Source of the DNA: Sphaerulina vaccinii
Lineage: Eukaryota; Ascomycota; Dothideomycetes; Mycosphaerellales; Mycosphaerellaceae
Assembly: GCA_022570795.1 (NCBI GenBank)
Contig: JAKUDP010000003.1
Coordinates: 620,001 to 684,000 of the forward strand
DNA: 64,000 nt
Reading direction: 5' to 3'
The stretch's first letter is position 1; each line of letters starts with the position of its first letter. Of the stretch, positions 23,079 through 33,503 are shown piece after piece. The notes beneath the pieces were generated by a model. The model had not been told where the DNA came from. It saw only the letters and a program-made list of their open reading frames with translations, and ran no database searches. The position numbers were made by a program, and so were the translations under genes.

Positions 23079-24050
23079 ATGCATGCGTACTACAGCAATA
23101 GCAAGCTCGGCGTATCAACGAACAAACCTGATCGCAACGACCATAGCCACGACTCACCTTCCATTAGACGCGGATTCAGCTCAAGCGGTAAAGGCGCCTT
23201 TGGCTCCCTCAGTGGTATTAGCACATCTGCCGTATCGTCGCCTACTGGAACCGTTGGGTCTGGTGCATTTGGCCTAGGAACAGGTGCTTTTGCCAGTTTT
23301 GGCAGCAAGACACCCAAAACGCCGGGTGCAACTTTCGATACCACGAAACCCTCTTCATCCTCCAAGATAGAGTCTGGAGACGAAGCAAAGGATGGGTTCA
23401 GAAGGCCAGCTCCCACGTCTAGGAAGTCGTTAGGCGCGATTAGGACACCCGCCGATCCATCTACTGCTACTGCGAACCAGCCTGCTGCCGAACACCCGTT
23501 ACAACACGGTTGGATATTGTACTACCGTCCTCCCAGCTCGAAGAACAGTGACTACGAGGCATCCATAAAACTCATGTGGAAGTTCGATACCGTCGAGGGT
23601 CTCGGATGGGTTTATAAGCACACAAAGCGTCCATCGAGACTGGATCCAGTCTCCGACTTGCACATCTTCCGAGAGGGCATAAGACCGGTGTGGGAAGACG
23701 ACGCTAACAAGGAAGGAGGCAAGTTCACACTGCGCTTGAAAAAAGGTGTTGCAGACCGATACTGGGAATGGCTGTTGCTTGCTATCACCGGTGGGAAAGA
23801 GTTCGATGAAGATAGCGACGAGGTCTGCGGTGCTGTTGTCAGTGTCAGGCAAGGCGAAGATGTCATCTCGGTATGGACCAAGCACAACGCAGGCCGGAAT
23901 GCGAAGATCAGGGACACTATCAGAAAAGTCCTGAAGCTACCGCAGGACACCATCATGACGTTCAAGTCACATAACGATGCGATGGACTCGGACAAGGCGA
24001 GAGCAGACAAAACTCCACGGCGCAATACGGTAGTGTCGGACAAGTCGTAG
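23079..24050 (+). CDS. eIF4E family member, 4EHP/eIF4E2 class
   Basis: Cap-binding protein. In animals this class binds the m7G cap but not eIF4G and represses selected mRNAs. 323 aa to the TAG at 24048-24050. Residues 1-140 are Ser/Gly-rich and disordered (GAFGSLSGIST, GAFASFGSKTPKTPG). The cap-binding domain, about 143-300, shows HPLQHGWILYYRPP, KFDTVEGLGWVYKH, then FREGIRPVWEDDANKEGGKF, RLKKGVADRYWEWL, EVCGAVVSVRQGEDVISVW and KIRDTIRKVLKLP. Tyr replaces the Trp56 of canonical eIF4E (SDYEASI), and the WEDDANK, VCGAVVSVR and IRDT blocks match 4EHP best. The ATG at 23079 was chosen because no earlier in-frame ATG exists downstream of a likely leader intron. Oddity: the same frame stays open after the TAG and encodes a CCCH finger (next entry). 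Confidence 0.88.
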   Translation: MHAYYSNSKLGVSTNKPDRNDHSHDSPSIRRGFSSSGKGAFGSLSGISTSAVSSPTGTVGSGAFGLGTGAFASFGSKTPKTPGATFDTTKPSSSSKIESGDEAKDGFRRPAPTSRKSLGAIRTPADPSTATANQPAAEHPLQHGWILYYRPPSSKNSDYEASIKLMWKFDTVEGLGWVYKHTKRPSRLDPVSDLHIFREGIRPVWEDDANKEGGKFTLRLKKGVADRYWEWLLLAITGGKEFDEDSDEVCGAVVSVRQGEDVISVWTKHNAGRNAKIRDTIRKVLKLPQDTIMTFKSHNDAMDSDKARADKTPRRNTVVSDKS

Positions 24051-24317
24051 CCTGGCTCCGCACCTTCTGGGTCAGACGAGCTCAGCGAGCGACAGCCTCG
24101 CGGGTCGTTGTCTACCACTGAGATCGGTGCTGCAGCTGTAGCTAAACCACCGAGCTCTAGTAGCCAACAGCCAATCGAGCCATCCGCCGAACTATGCCGG
24201 GCCTTCCGTCACAGAGAAGGATGTCCTAGAGGCGTCAATTGCAGGTTCCGCCATTCACTATCCGACGGGGCTGCTGCAGAAGCTATTGCAAACAGATCCT
24301 GGAGAGAGAAGGTTTGA
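24051..24317 (+). other. In-frame extension after 4EHP stop, with CCCH zinc finger
   Basis: Directly after the 4EHP TAG, the same frame runs 88 more codons to TGA. It has a Ser/Glu/Gln-rich linker, then at 24195-24254 a perfect C-x8-C-x5-C-x3-H finger (CRAFRHREGCPRGVNCRFRH), and ends SLSDGAAAEAIANRSWREKV. This is the tristetraprolin-class RNA-binding spacing. No ATG opens this segment, so it is not a separate gene in this frame. It can be reached by stop read-through, by an unseen splice that removes the TAG (a weak 51-nt option would be GTAGTG..ACGAG at 24033-24083), or it is the severed C-terminus of an ancestral fusion after a CAG-to-TAG change. Which of these holds is unknown. Confidence 0.6.
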
Positions 24318-25033
24318 AGGCTTCGGTTTTTGGATTGAATCTTGCATGGGAAGCGAAGCGTTCTTTTTGGATGTATGTTGTACACTATATGTGTGGGAGC
24401 CATCATGGCAAGCTAAGCTACATATCACTATCGCTGCTTGAAGATGGTGAAGACAGTAGCTCATGTACTACCAAGTTGCATGTCTGAATCAGATCCGCAG
24501 CTTGAGAGCGTCACAATCGCTTGACGAGAGGCGGTGCTGACGCCACAAAGTCGACTGCTAATGGCGTGCTAGGAGCCATCTTCTGAACTCCAGGTTGAGG
24601 TCTCAACTCCTTGCATGATCCCTGGATTGCAGCTGACTGTGAATTATTATAGTTGTCAAGATGCTAAGACACCAAGCGCGCGGACGAACTTGGCAACGAC
24701 CTAATGAGCGCACCACCTTCGACTTCACGCCTTTGGTCTACCACAAAGAACACAAGTACTGCTGTATTCTTCGGAAGATCCGGGTTGTGTTGCAAAGTCT
24801 TAGGGAAAACTTCTGCCCGATGGTAATGATATTCATACGCGCGTACGTGCGTAGGATATATCAACGACGAACGAGAACTGGACTATCCGGCGGCTCTTAT
24901 AGCGCCATGGCGAATCGCGAGAAGAATGGATGGTGGATGCGAGCGTCAGATACCGCCAAAGCGCGGGAGTGCATAGTAGAAGGCATATATGGAGCACACG
25001 ACACTTAGTCAGACCACTGAGCACAGCAACACA
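24318..25033. other. Spacer
   Basis: No gene recognised. Short open frames only. Confidence 0.5.
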
Positions 25034-25141
25034 ATGCAAATCACCTCCTACCTAACAACCGTGGTCTTGCTAGCAATGACTACGAACGCTGAGTATTGCC
25101 GATATATCACTGGAAACTGTGTCTGCGAGGAAGCTGGCTAG
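25034..25141 (+). CDS. 35-aa secreted Cys-containing micro-ORF (or 5' exon of one)
   Basis: The ATG at 25034 opens a clear signal peptide (MQITSYLTTVVLLAMTTNA) followed by EYCRYITGNCVCEEAG and TAG at 25139-25141. The mature part has three Cys in 16 residues, like the start of a small secreted effector-type protein. The stop may truncate an originally longer protein; GT donors lie just downstream, but no spliced continuation could be read with confidence. Could also be chance. Confidence 0.35.
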   Translation: MQITSYLTTVVLLAMTTNAEYCRYITGNCVCEEAG

Positions 25142-25464
25142 CGTGTGTTCTCTTGACATCAATCCATCAAATGGTCTCTGCTGATAACCATGATGTCGTG
25201 TGACAACTTCCAGAGTGGTGCTTATCCACTAGTAAGGACTATGTTTTTTCAAGGAAGAAGTGCAGATGGGAACCCAAGATGTGGAGCACGGAGAGCTGAT
25301 GGAGTTCTGGAGGGTACGATTGGCTGTTCGAAGTAGTTGTTGAAGGATGTCTTCGGACAAAGAAGCTTTCAACATCATGATACGACTGCGATTCTGGTAG
25401 CTTGGTGGACCGATATTGAAGTATTGATCGCATTCGTGTAGAAAAAGCCGATCATTCATTAACA
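25142..25464. other. Spacer
   Basis: 3' region of the convergent secreted-protein genes. Nothing else seen. Confidence 0.45.
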
Positions 25465-26264
25465 CTACATACCCGCAAATGCCATTGCCGCCGCTCCCAC
25501 AGGAATCAACACCTTAAACACCTCCCTCGCCGCTCCTGTTGGTGCAGCAGCATTCGCAGACATTCCTGATGCGCCTGGGTTGACAGGCGTCTGTACTGTC
25601 GGAGTTGGTGTAGCAGGACAAATTGCTGCATTCGCATTGTTTGCTCCAGAAGTGATAGAATATGTGGCAGTAGGCGGGAAAGTATCAGTTCCAGTTCCAT
25701 AAGTCTGGATCGTAGAAGTGATCTCTGCGGTTCTGCCTCCAGCTGCAAGATAGCCTGAAAGCGAGCATACAGCCTGAGTTGCCGATGAAGATGCGCCCTC
25801 GAAATCGCAAGACTGAGTCACTAGACCACGAGCACCTCCTTGTGCAGTGGAGAACTCGAAGTTATATGATGATGGACCTGCTGTTACTGTTATCTGCAAA
25901 ACGGATGCGTGGTTAGCATAGAAATACGAGGACGATCGAAAAGTGCATTGTGCTGACGAACCCGGACCCCTGAAGCTGTGCGGCAGAGTTCGTTGGGCAT
26001 TCCTGTTGGTGGGCATGCCAGGACGTATGTCGATTCGTTGGAGTCGGCGCATATCAGAGAGGCATCGAGTCCTGAGACTGGCGAAGAGTCGTTCAAGAAG
26101 AGAATTCCAGTGACAGCGTCCGAAAGGTCGGGAGCCGCTGTTGTAGCTGGTGGTTGAGAGGTACCCGTGCTTGATGAAACTCCTGCTTGTGTCGTGCTCG
26201 AGGAGACATCTTGTGCAAGTGCGGTTGCTGCCAGAGCAGTGAGAGCAAGACTTAGAGAAAGCAT
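25465..26264 (-). CDS. Small GPI-type secreted protein, function unknown
   Basis: 243 aa. Exons 26264-25962 and 25893-25465; intron 25894-25961 (GTTCGT..GCTAAC..TTTTGCAG) joins TASGVR to ITVTAGPSS in phase 0. Signal peptide MLSLSLALTALAATALA, then a Ser/Thr-rich spacer, a core with about six Cys (LICADS, VLACPP, NELC, QSCDFEG, AVCSL, AAICPAT) and a beta-like ITVTAGPSSYNFEFSTAQGG region, a Pro/Thr/Ala-rich stalk, and a hydrophobic tail (VLIPVGAAAMAFAGM) fitting a GPI signal. Common architecture of Dothideomycete cell-surface proteins of unknown role. Confidence 0.78.
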
Positions 26265-27030
26265 TTTCGGTGGGCGTGGAGCACTTCGTTCAGAATAGAT
26301 CGTGCTTTTGAGTGACTAGTTTCGAGATGAAGTCTTACTAGAACGAAGTCAGTGGCGCTCGCCTTATTTTGTACTTGGCTACAGATATGCCATCCGCACT
26401 ACAACAACAGTCAGTTCGCACAGCCATTAGATGTGACGTCTGATACCACATGATGCAAGGACATCAACACCGCTTCTATACAGTAGGCGCTCCTTCGCCT
26501 GTTCCTACGCTTGGCATGAAGTCAATGGCATGGCTATTGGACCATACCACACTGTATCCGCGGATGATCTTCGAGCCAAGAGAATCCTTCAATCCTTTTC
26601 AGCTGTGAGAATGCTGCCAAGTCGCGTGTTCGGATTGCTTGCACCATCTTGCCCTTACAGCGCGTCGTATGATGGAGGAGTACCATGTCGATCGGTTGGC
26701 AGAAGTGCGGAAGAAGGAAGAAGTGGATGGGAGAAGGTGGAGCGACTTTCTGGGGATTGTTATGCTGGTGTGATCACACAGCATATCTCTGTCGATACGC
26801 AGGACTTCCATAATTGGGCATGAAGGACTGCCGACAGACCCCTCTGCATCGCCGTCGTTACTGCTACATAATGAGCCCTACTTTCCTAGTCGGCTGCCTT
26901 ACTCAACAACTCCTCCAGCCACAACACAAGGTCGCTATGCGCAAGAGACATACAACAGCCGAAGGTAGTGCACCGCGAGTGGCCCAGTCGAGAAGCAATG
27001 GAACCTGCTTGTCGCGTCCACTTCAGGTAC
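26265..27030. other. Intergenic region
   Basis: Promoter side of the GPI-type gene and 3' side of the MFS gene. A 97-codon open frame at 26530 has no recognisable feature. Confidence 0.45.
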
Positions 27031-28656
27031 TCACAACTGATCCATTTCTCTAGTCTTGCTGACCTTCACGTCATTCTTCAAGTCCTCGACATCCTGATTC
27101 ACGTGCTCATCGCCGACACTGACTGTAGTTGCATCTCGGCCCGTGCGACGAAGCTCACGACGATGTAGGAAGTGTATCATGACCACGGCGAGGAGAGCGG
27201 CAATGACCAGGCCGAAGGTTCCTGGAAAGCCATACCGGAAAGTCGGAGCCATAGTCTGGGGGAAGATCACGATCGGAAGCCACGCAGCGACCGCATACTG
27301 AAAGCCATTCATGCTGCTGATAACGATGGCTCTCTCCTCGTTATCAGAAGCACAGACCTCGTTCGCCCAGGTATAGCTTTACGCAAAAGTCAGCAAAAAG
27401 TACAGTCAACATCGATATCAGGACGACCTACAAGACTGCAGTCATGAGCTGTACGCCACAGGTCAAGAATGCAAAGAGCTTAGCATCTTGACTCGCCGGC
27501 CAGAACGCCAGTATGCCATTAGGAATGAGACCATAGGTCAGTGGAAGCAACACGAACGCGAATCTGCTCCCCGTGTAATCTGAAAGGAAGCCCCACATCA
27601 ATACGCAGAATCCAGAGATCAGATTGGTTCCGGTTGGTATGATGTTTCGATCCACGACCGAGAAGCCCTCAGCCTTGAGCCATATACCGAAGTACCCGCT
27701 GGCAGCACAAGACGAGCCATACAGCACGTATCCGAGAACGAATGCATACCATCTCCAGCGAGTCAACACACGCTTGAAAGTGGCGAGTGTCAACTTCCGC
27801 GGAGCAGCTTTGCCTGCATCCTTGACCCTCTCGATCGCCCGGACCTTCTCGTCCTCGTTGAGATACCATGCCTTAGTTGTGTATGGAGTATCTGGGAGGA
27901 TGTACCATGTGGCGAACCCGACTGGGACAGTCATGCACTGCCTCGATATCAGCAATGGCTTCAAAAAGACGAAAAATCCGGCCACTTACTCCACATACGA
28001 TGTACAGCCATCGCCACCCAGATAGACCGTGATGCCCATCGAGATTCTTGTACACGGCAGCCTGCAGATAGCCTCCAAAAGCGCTTCCTATGGGCGCTGT
28101 CATATGAAAGATGGCAATCCTCTTCGCCAGCTCAGTCTTGGTGTACCATGACCCAAGCACAAATAGCAAGACTGGAAAGAAGCTACTCTCGAAGAAGCCC
28201 ACCATGAAGCGGAAAGCATAAAGCTGAGTAGAGTTCTGCATCCCAGCTTGTGCGAAAGTGAATGTACCCCAGCAGATCTCCATAAGCGCAAGCCAGCACG
28301 AAGGCCGGATATACTGGATGATGATGTTTGAAGGTATCTGCATCACAGCATAGGCAACAGTATAGCAGGTTGTCGCGTAAGTGTACTGATTCCCATACAT
28401 GGAGAGCTCCTCCTGCATGCCTGAGACATAGGCATTTGCGAGGTTTCCTTGATCGAGATACTTGAGAAAGAAGCCAAGGCAGCCGATTGTGAGGATCGAG
28501 AAGTCTAGCTTGCGTAGCAATTTGCGTTCTTCTTTTGATTTGAGGTGGGTATCTGAGTCCCAGATGAAGGAGCGGAACTGTAACGTGATTTGTTCAGCTA
28601 ACATAGTACCCAATACTGACGGTTGCACTTACATTACTCAGGATCTTAGGCGCCAT
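27031..28656 (-). CDS. MFS carrier, anion:cation symporter family (Liz1/Dal5-like)
   Basis: 487 aa, about 12 membrane helices, plasma membrane. Exons 28656-28633, 28577-27990, 27937-27432, 27376-27031; introns of 52-55 nt with donors GTAAGT, GTAAGT and GTAGGT. The ACS family imports organic anions such as pantothenate, nicotinate, allantoate or biotin with protons. Seen: FLKYLDQGNLANAYVSGM in helix 1; the family loop after helix 4 (RFMVGFFESSFFPVLLFVLGSWY, T/K-TELAKR); LQAAVYKNLDGHHGLSGWRW before helix 6; the WYILPDTP motif; and WANEVCASDNEERAIV near helix 10. The GSWYT..ELAKR and NLDGxxGxxGWRWL patterns resemble Liz1/Seo1 pantothenate-type carriers most, but the substrate is not determined. 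The first exon has only 8 codons. Stop TGA. Appears intact. Confidence 0.9.
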
Positions 28657-29045
28657 GATGGCTCTCCAGAGTATCGAAGCAATCCTAGTAGAGTCAGGAG
28701 AATGAGAATGGGCATAGTGGCGCTCGCTGCTGTCAATATATACATCAACGATAGCGTATCTTCTGTTGAGACTGTTGTGACCAGCACAGGCGATCTGCAT
28801 TGCATGATCAACGTGCAGTTAAGCACTGAAGATGTAAGATAGGGCATCGCTAAGTGGAAATGATAACATACTATCACTCGTTCTGGAAGCGAGAAGTGGA
28901 GCTTGAAGCACACCATGGCTTGGGGTTGTTATGCCACTTTATCTTTTATCTCGGTCTCTTGTGATGCTTGTCAACTCGGGTGCATGAACACAGGTAGTAA
29001 TCAGCTGTCGTTTGAAGTGATAACTTTCTCAGGTATATACAGCGT
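28657..29045. other. Spacer upstream of the MFS gene
   Basis: Promoter of the MFS gene and distal 3' flank of SYG1. No gene seen. Confidence 0.45.
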
Positions 29046-29320
29046 ATGTTAGGGTATGTTAGGGTATCAATGTATGAGTGCTTCCCACTCCTGATCGCTG
29101 TCATCATCATCGTCATTCCATTCCACCTTCCCTGCCACAGCTGTTGGCTTCTTGCGCTTCCAGTTCTCAGGTGTTTGCAGTATATGTCAGGGTATCATAG
29201 GGTATCATTGTGTGAGTTCCGTTCATTCCTGATCGCTGTCATCATCATCGTCGTCGTCCGAATCCTCCTGTTTTGCCACATCTGTTGGCTTCTTGCGTGT
29301 GTAGTCCAGTCTATGGGCTG
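29046..29320. repeat. Two imperfect tandem copies (period about 138 bp) covering the SYG1 3' end
   Basis: Copy B (about 29046-29165) and copy A (about 29180-29315) share a block of AGGGTAT repeats, then CCTGATCGCTGTCATCATCA plus the following CGTC, and CTGTTGGCTTCTTGCG. The offset of the common CTGATCGCTG is 29091 versus 29229. Copy A contains the last codons of SYG1 (RKKPTDVAKQED..SDQE, stop). Copy B, read on the minus strand, encodes a parallel ending (WKRKKPTAVAGKVEW, then an Asp run and SDQEWEALIH, stop). Confidence 0.75.
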
Positions 29321-32300
29321 CTCTCATCGTAGTCCCAACTCTGTGCAATGCATGCGCAATCGGCGAGCCTGACATATCCTGCTCCGCACTGCTCCCACCT
29401 CTGCGCCTGAATCGTAGCGTACCGCTATTAGCAGACTGCTGTCGTTCAAGATCGAGGTCACGGCCAGAAGCACTTTTAGTGCTTCGATTGGAGGCACCAT
29501 GCTGATATGCCTGTTGCTTATCCAAGTCAAGCTTACTGATCTCGGATGTAGGAATGAGCCCGCGATGGTCGCGCTTAGGTTGTTCATTAGGGTGAGGAGA
29601 CTTCCCAGGTTTTGGCTTTATCTCAGGAGTTCCGAATCTGGCCGGCGAGGGATCTCCAGAGGTAATCGTAGGTTTGAGGTCGTTCGTATTAGGTCTAGAG
29701 TGCTCATCGGAGTTCTGCCCTCCAGCGGATTCGATTAGGCGAGCGGTAGAGCTCTGCTCCAACAATGTATAGGGAAGCGGCACATCTCGGCTCGCCTTTG
29801 CATTTTCGACGTTGGTGCAGTGCTCGTTCTCGACACGGAAGAGCGTCCACATGCCTCTTCGTAGGATTTCCGATAAGCTCACGACAAACGACACTACTGA
29901 GGAGTGCTGGGTGTCGGAGGTATAAATAGCATAGAAGATCCAGTTGAATCGTAGGATAGGATCGAGGATCATCGCGGCGTAGTATATCCAGACGTGCTTG
30001 CGATATGCTAGGGTAGGACGTAAGAATCTGTGCTTCGCATACGGGTCGCCCAAGGACCAGTCCATAGCCAGATCCCACACGCTCGTATAGACACCGTTTA
30101 GTGTCGCAAAGAGGATGAATACTGCCCTCTTCTCGGTGCTCTGATGATCCATGCGGTACACAGACAGAGTTAGGTATTGTGCAATTGTAAAGAAGTACTT
30201 GAAGCAATTCGCCATGTGCGGAAAGAGTGCACGGGTGTCGTAGTAACGGCGAAGGCACTGAAATGCACGCCAGATTCCAGGAAGGCACGTCAAGAAACCA
30301 AGCAGTCGACTGTGCCCACTATTGCAGACGGCTGGGGTGTTCCAGTTGCCTCCTGCGAACAGGCAGAAGAACACTTCGATATTTCCAATCGAGTATGTCA
30401 AGGAGCAGAGCATATCTCCAGTGAAGAAGTCGCGAAACTCCACAGCATACAGGCCAGCAAATAGAAGCCTCCAGATAGTGTATAGGAACCATTTCCTGGC
30501 TTTGTAGTAGAATGTTGGGGCTGGTAGGAAGAAGGAGACCACTGCCAGGCCAACCAAGACAACGATCCAGTATATGAACATAGTGTTGCCGCCCGCTTGT
30601 ATGTCGAAGTTCAGCCACATGGTTATCCCCAGTAAGAAGTATAGGAATGCAGGGATCTCAAGCAGCTGTAGCCAGTGGAGTGCTTGGCGGTTGTCCAGCT
30701 CAAAGATGAACTGGTAGTTCACCCTGAACTCGTGAAAGACTGCTGCGCATCCGCAGAATAGTAGGGTAAGGAAGACCATCATGAAGTACCCGGCGTAAAG
30801 TTGTAGTAGGTATGAGGTGTAAGTGTGCTTCGGCTCGTCCGCAACGTATAGCAATTGCACACCTTTCACGAGGCCTTGAATGCAAAAGACCGTTCCAGCA
30901 GCGAGCAATGCGCAGCTGCGTGCAACAGCTCCAGAGTAGTCGCCGGCTCGCGCAGTCTTCGTGCGAAGCTTACTCACAGCGACTTTGCGATTGCCCTTCT
31001 CGAAGTATCGGGCGTAGAGGTCTTCGACTGTAGCCATAAGCTGTTCTGGGACCTCTGAATTGACGAAGTGGGATTTGCCCACTTTCTCGTTGACGTATTG
31101 AAGTCCAGGTTTGGCTCCAACACACTTGTCGTACTTTTTGTTGATCTTGCGGAATGCGGTTCGATTGAGGAGAGCGTACGACTTAAGCAGCTCCAGACCG
31201 CGATAGAACTCAGCAAGAGCTAGTTTCATCTTGCGTTTCGCGACACGATAGGGCACGTCGTGAGGATTTCGTCGCGCATAGTCTTTTTGATCTGAATCAG
31301 GTAGCCAGTGGGCACCCTGAGGAGGCATTTCTGGCGTCCCAAGATCGCCCATTCTTCTCGACGTCTTGCCAATAGGTCCCGATCGGACTTTGTCCAGTGC
31401 TTCGGTTGCAAAGTCGACAGACTTAGTGAAGGGTTTCGTGATGATGTCGCGTTTTCGCAAGCCATCCTCCCGCCCTTTCTCCTTGGAAGCTCGACCATTG
31501 CTGTCGCGATTCGCAGCAGCCTGTTCGCGCCTGGTTTCTTCTTCGGCTTCCATTATCTCAGCAACACGGTAAGTGCGCATAATATGCAGTTGTTCGCGGA
31601 TATGCTCTAGACGCTCCTTGGCTTCGTCCTCCTTGTCTTGGTAGAACTTCTCCACCTTGATGAGCTCTTTGTCCAGAAACAAGAAGAACTCGGCTTTCCT
31701 GAAGTCAAGTTCACGATATGCTTCAAGTGCAACATCGTTGTCGTCGTGAGATCGTTGTGAGTTGCCGCCACTTGTGAACATCCGTTTCACAAATGGTCGG
31801 CTAGATGGTGTGGAGTGGGTCCGTTTGGGGAAAATGTCACGGAGTCTGGAGGTTGGTGGGGCACTAATGCCAGTGTTCTGATCGTGCGGTGCGCGGATCT
31901 CGTACGCGTTTCCAGTATGTGCCATTTGCGTAGCTGGAGGACGCAGCTCTGGAAATTCGGCTGTTTGATGCACGGATGCTTTCGTTGCTGGTTGTGCAAC
32001 TCGTGATGGTCGTCGAGGGAAGCGTGTAGACATGGGAGAGGGCTGATCTCCGTCTTCATCGTCTTCCTCCTCGTCGTCATCATCGTCGTCGTTGACTGCC
32101 GGAGGTGGGAGTTCGACAGAAGGTGCTTGGCGGGAATTGAAGCGCGTCACCTCTTCATGGTGAGGAGGACTGCCAATGATGCTGCCATAGCTGGTCATAC
32201 GCGTCTGTTGCGACTCTGTGTCCTCAGCCTTGCCTCTTGGCTGAAGCGGACTACGTTCATTGATCGGTATTGCTTTGGATGTGGAGCCATTGCCACTTAG

Positions 32301-32695
32301 TTGTGCTGGTGCACCTTCGTGCGAATCACTGAAAGACCTGACATGGCCGATCCGCGCAATGGGAGTGTTGCCATCGGTCGAGAAGCCTTGTTTCTGGCGC
32401 CGTAGCAGAGCAGATACAGGCGCGTCTCTCAATGAGTTTCCTGGTGTTGATCTTGGTTGTGCGGAGTCTGGTACACTGCGTACGGCTTTCCCGACTGCTT
32501 TGAGCTGTTTCTCAAGTCAGAACGCGTATTTTACAGGAACATCGCGTCTTTCAACGTACCTTCTTCTTTGCTTGTTTGTAGTCGAGGTAGTTGCCCTTCC
32601 ACTCGGGAATAGCGTTTTCATCCAATTCCTGCCTGATGTTAGTCTGGCGTTCTTGCTTCGTTCATCACAAATGTGCTCACCTTCGCGAACTTCAT
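29223..32695 (-). CDS. SYG1: SPX-EXS protein, Syg1/Xpr1-type phosphate exporter or sensor
   Basis: 1121 aa. Exons 32695-32681 (MKFAK), 32628-32560, 32504-29223; introns 32629-32680 (GTGAGC..CAG) and 32505-32559 (GTACGT..ACAG). The SPX domain starts MKFAKELDENAIPEWKGNYL and DYKQAKKKLKAV, is split by a long disordered insert (about residues 50-260, with acidic runs), and resumes with KAEFFLFLDKELIKVEKFYQ and KMKLALAEFYRGLELLKSYA, LNRTAFRKINKKYDK, where basic residues bind inositol pyrophosphates. About eight helices follow, then the EXS domain (WRAFQCLRRYYDTR, MANCFKYFF, DWSLGDP, RFNWIFYAI, EILRRGMWTLFRVENEH). The C-terminal tail is long, charged and disordered, ending in an Asp run. Human XPR1 exports phosphate and yeast Syg1 has a G-protein link; the role here is inferred. 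The 3' end lies in a tandem duplication. Confidence 0.95.
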
Positions 32696-33066
32696 GGTTG
32701 CATCGTTCTCGTTCTCATGTTCTTGGGTATGTCTGTTGCACGAAGGAAAGCTGCAGATACGAAGAACGCGAAGTGAAGAACCTTGACGTCGCTTGCGCAC
32801 GTGCCCGCCAAGAAAATCAACCATCGACCAAGAGCCTTGGACGGCCAACTTCTTGTTTCCGTGTCTCCTTCCACCAACAACACGTCTCTGCGCATCATGA
32901 ATGCAACGCCACGATGCCTCCAGACCGCTTCAACAATCGAAGACAGCACGGTATGGCAACACCGCACAACATGGGCGTAGCACTGTGACGGCGACGCGGA
33001 CGAAAGGTAGCTTTGCAGGCGGCACGCGGGTCACCTCAGGGTCATGTTCTTCGACGACGATGAAGG
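32696..33066. other. Upstream region of SYG1
   Basis: Promoter and leader of SYG1 on the minus strand. No other gene supported. Confidence 0.45.
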
Positions 33067-33456
33067 ATGGTTATAGCATGGGACGATATTGAGGCCGAAA
33101 CTGATGCCTCGCGACCAATCAGCAGGTTTGCGACTTTTTGGCCATGCGATGAGTTATCATCTCCCACCGATTACCCCGTGAACTCGCGACGGATAGCATC
33201 ACTAGAGGCAATGCACGGCACGGAAGCATCTTCCTATATTCAAAGCGTAGTCTCGGGCGCTCACCCACACGTGGCAGACGGCATGTTTGAGGAACTCGCC
33301 TACATGACCAAGCCCTTGTGTAGCCTGTTTCAGCTATATTCCGGTAGTGGACTACCTCTCTATCTCAATCCAGACGACCACAGCAATTTGCAGGTACTAA
33401 GAAGAGCTGAAAGCGTCTGCGCTGTTCAAATAGAAGCAGATGTCAACATGGTGTAA
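33067..33456 (+). CDS. Possible small protein, unsupported
   Basis: ATG-initiated frame of 129 codons with balanced composition (e.g. SSYIQSVVSGAHPHVADGMF, GSGLPLYLNPDDHSNLQVLR) but no recognisable domain, signal peptide or membrane helix. It ends 47 nt before the next gene's ATG, on the same strand, so it could equally be part of that gene's leader. Listed only as a candidate. Confidence 0.25.
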   Translation: MVIAWDDIEAETDASRPISRFATFWPCDELSSPTDYPVNSRRIASLEAMHGTEASSYIQSVVSGAHPHVADGMFEELAYMTKPLCSLFQLYSGSGLPLYLNPDDHSNLQVLRRAESVCAVQIEADVNMV

Positions 33457-33503
33457 GTCATCTTCTCACTCAAAAGCCATTCTCTACCTACGTTCTTTAC
33501 ACA

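Noticed and set aside
24033..24083. 51-nt intron removing the 4EHP stop codon
   Set aside because: Keeps frame but has a weak GTAGTG donor, an ACGAG acceptor and no branch-site motif; kept only as an alternative.
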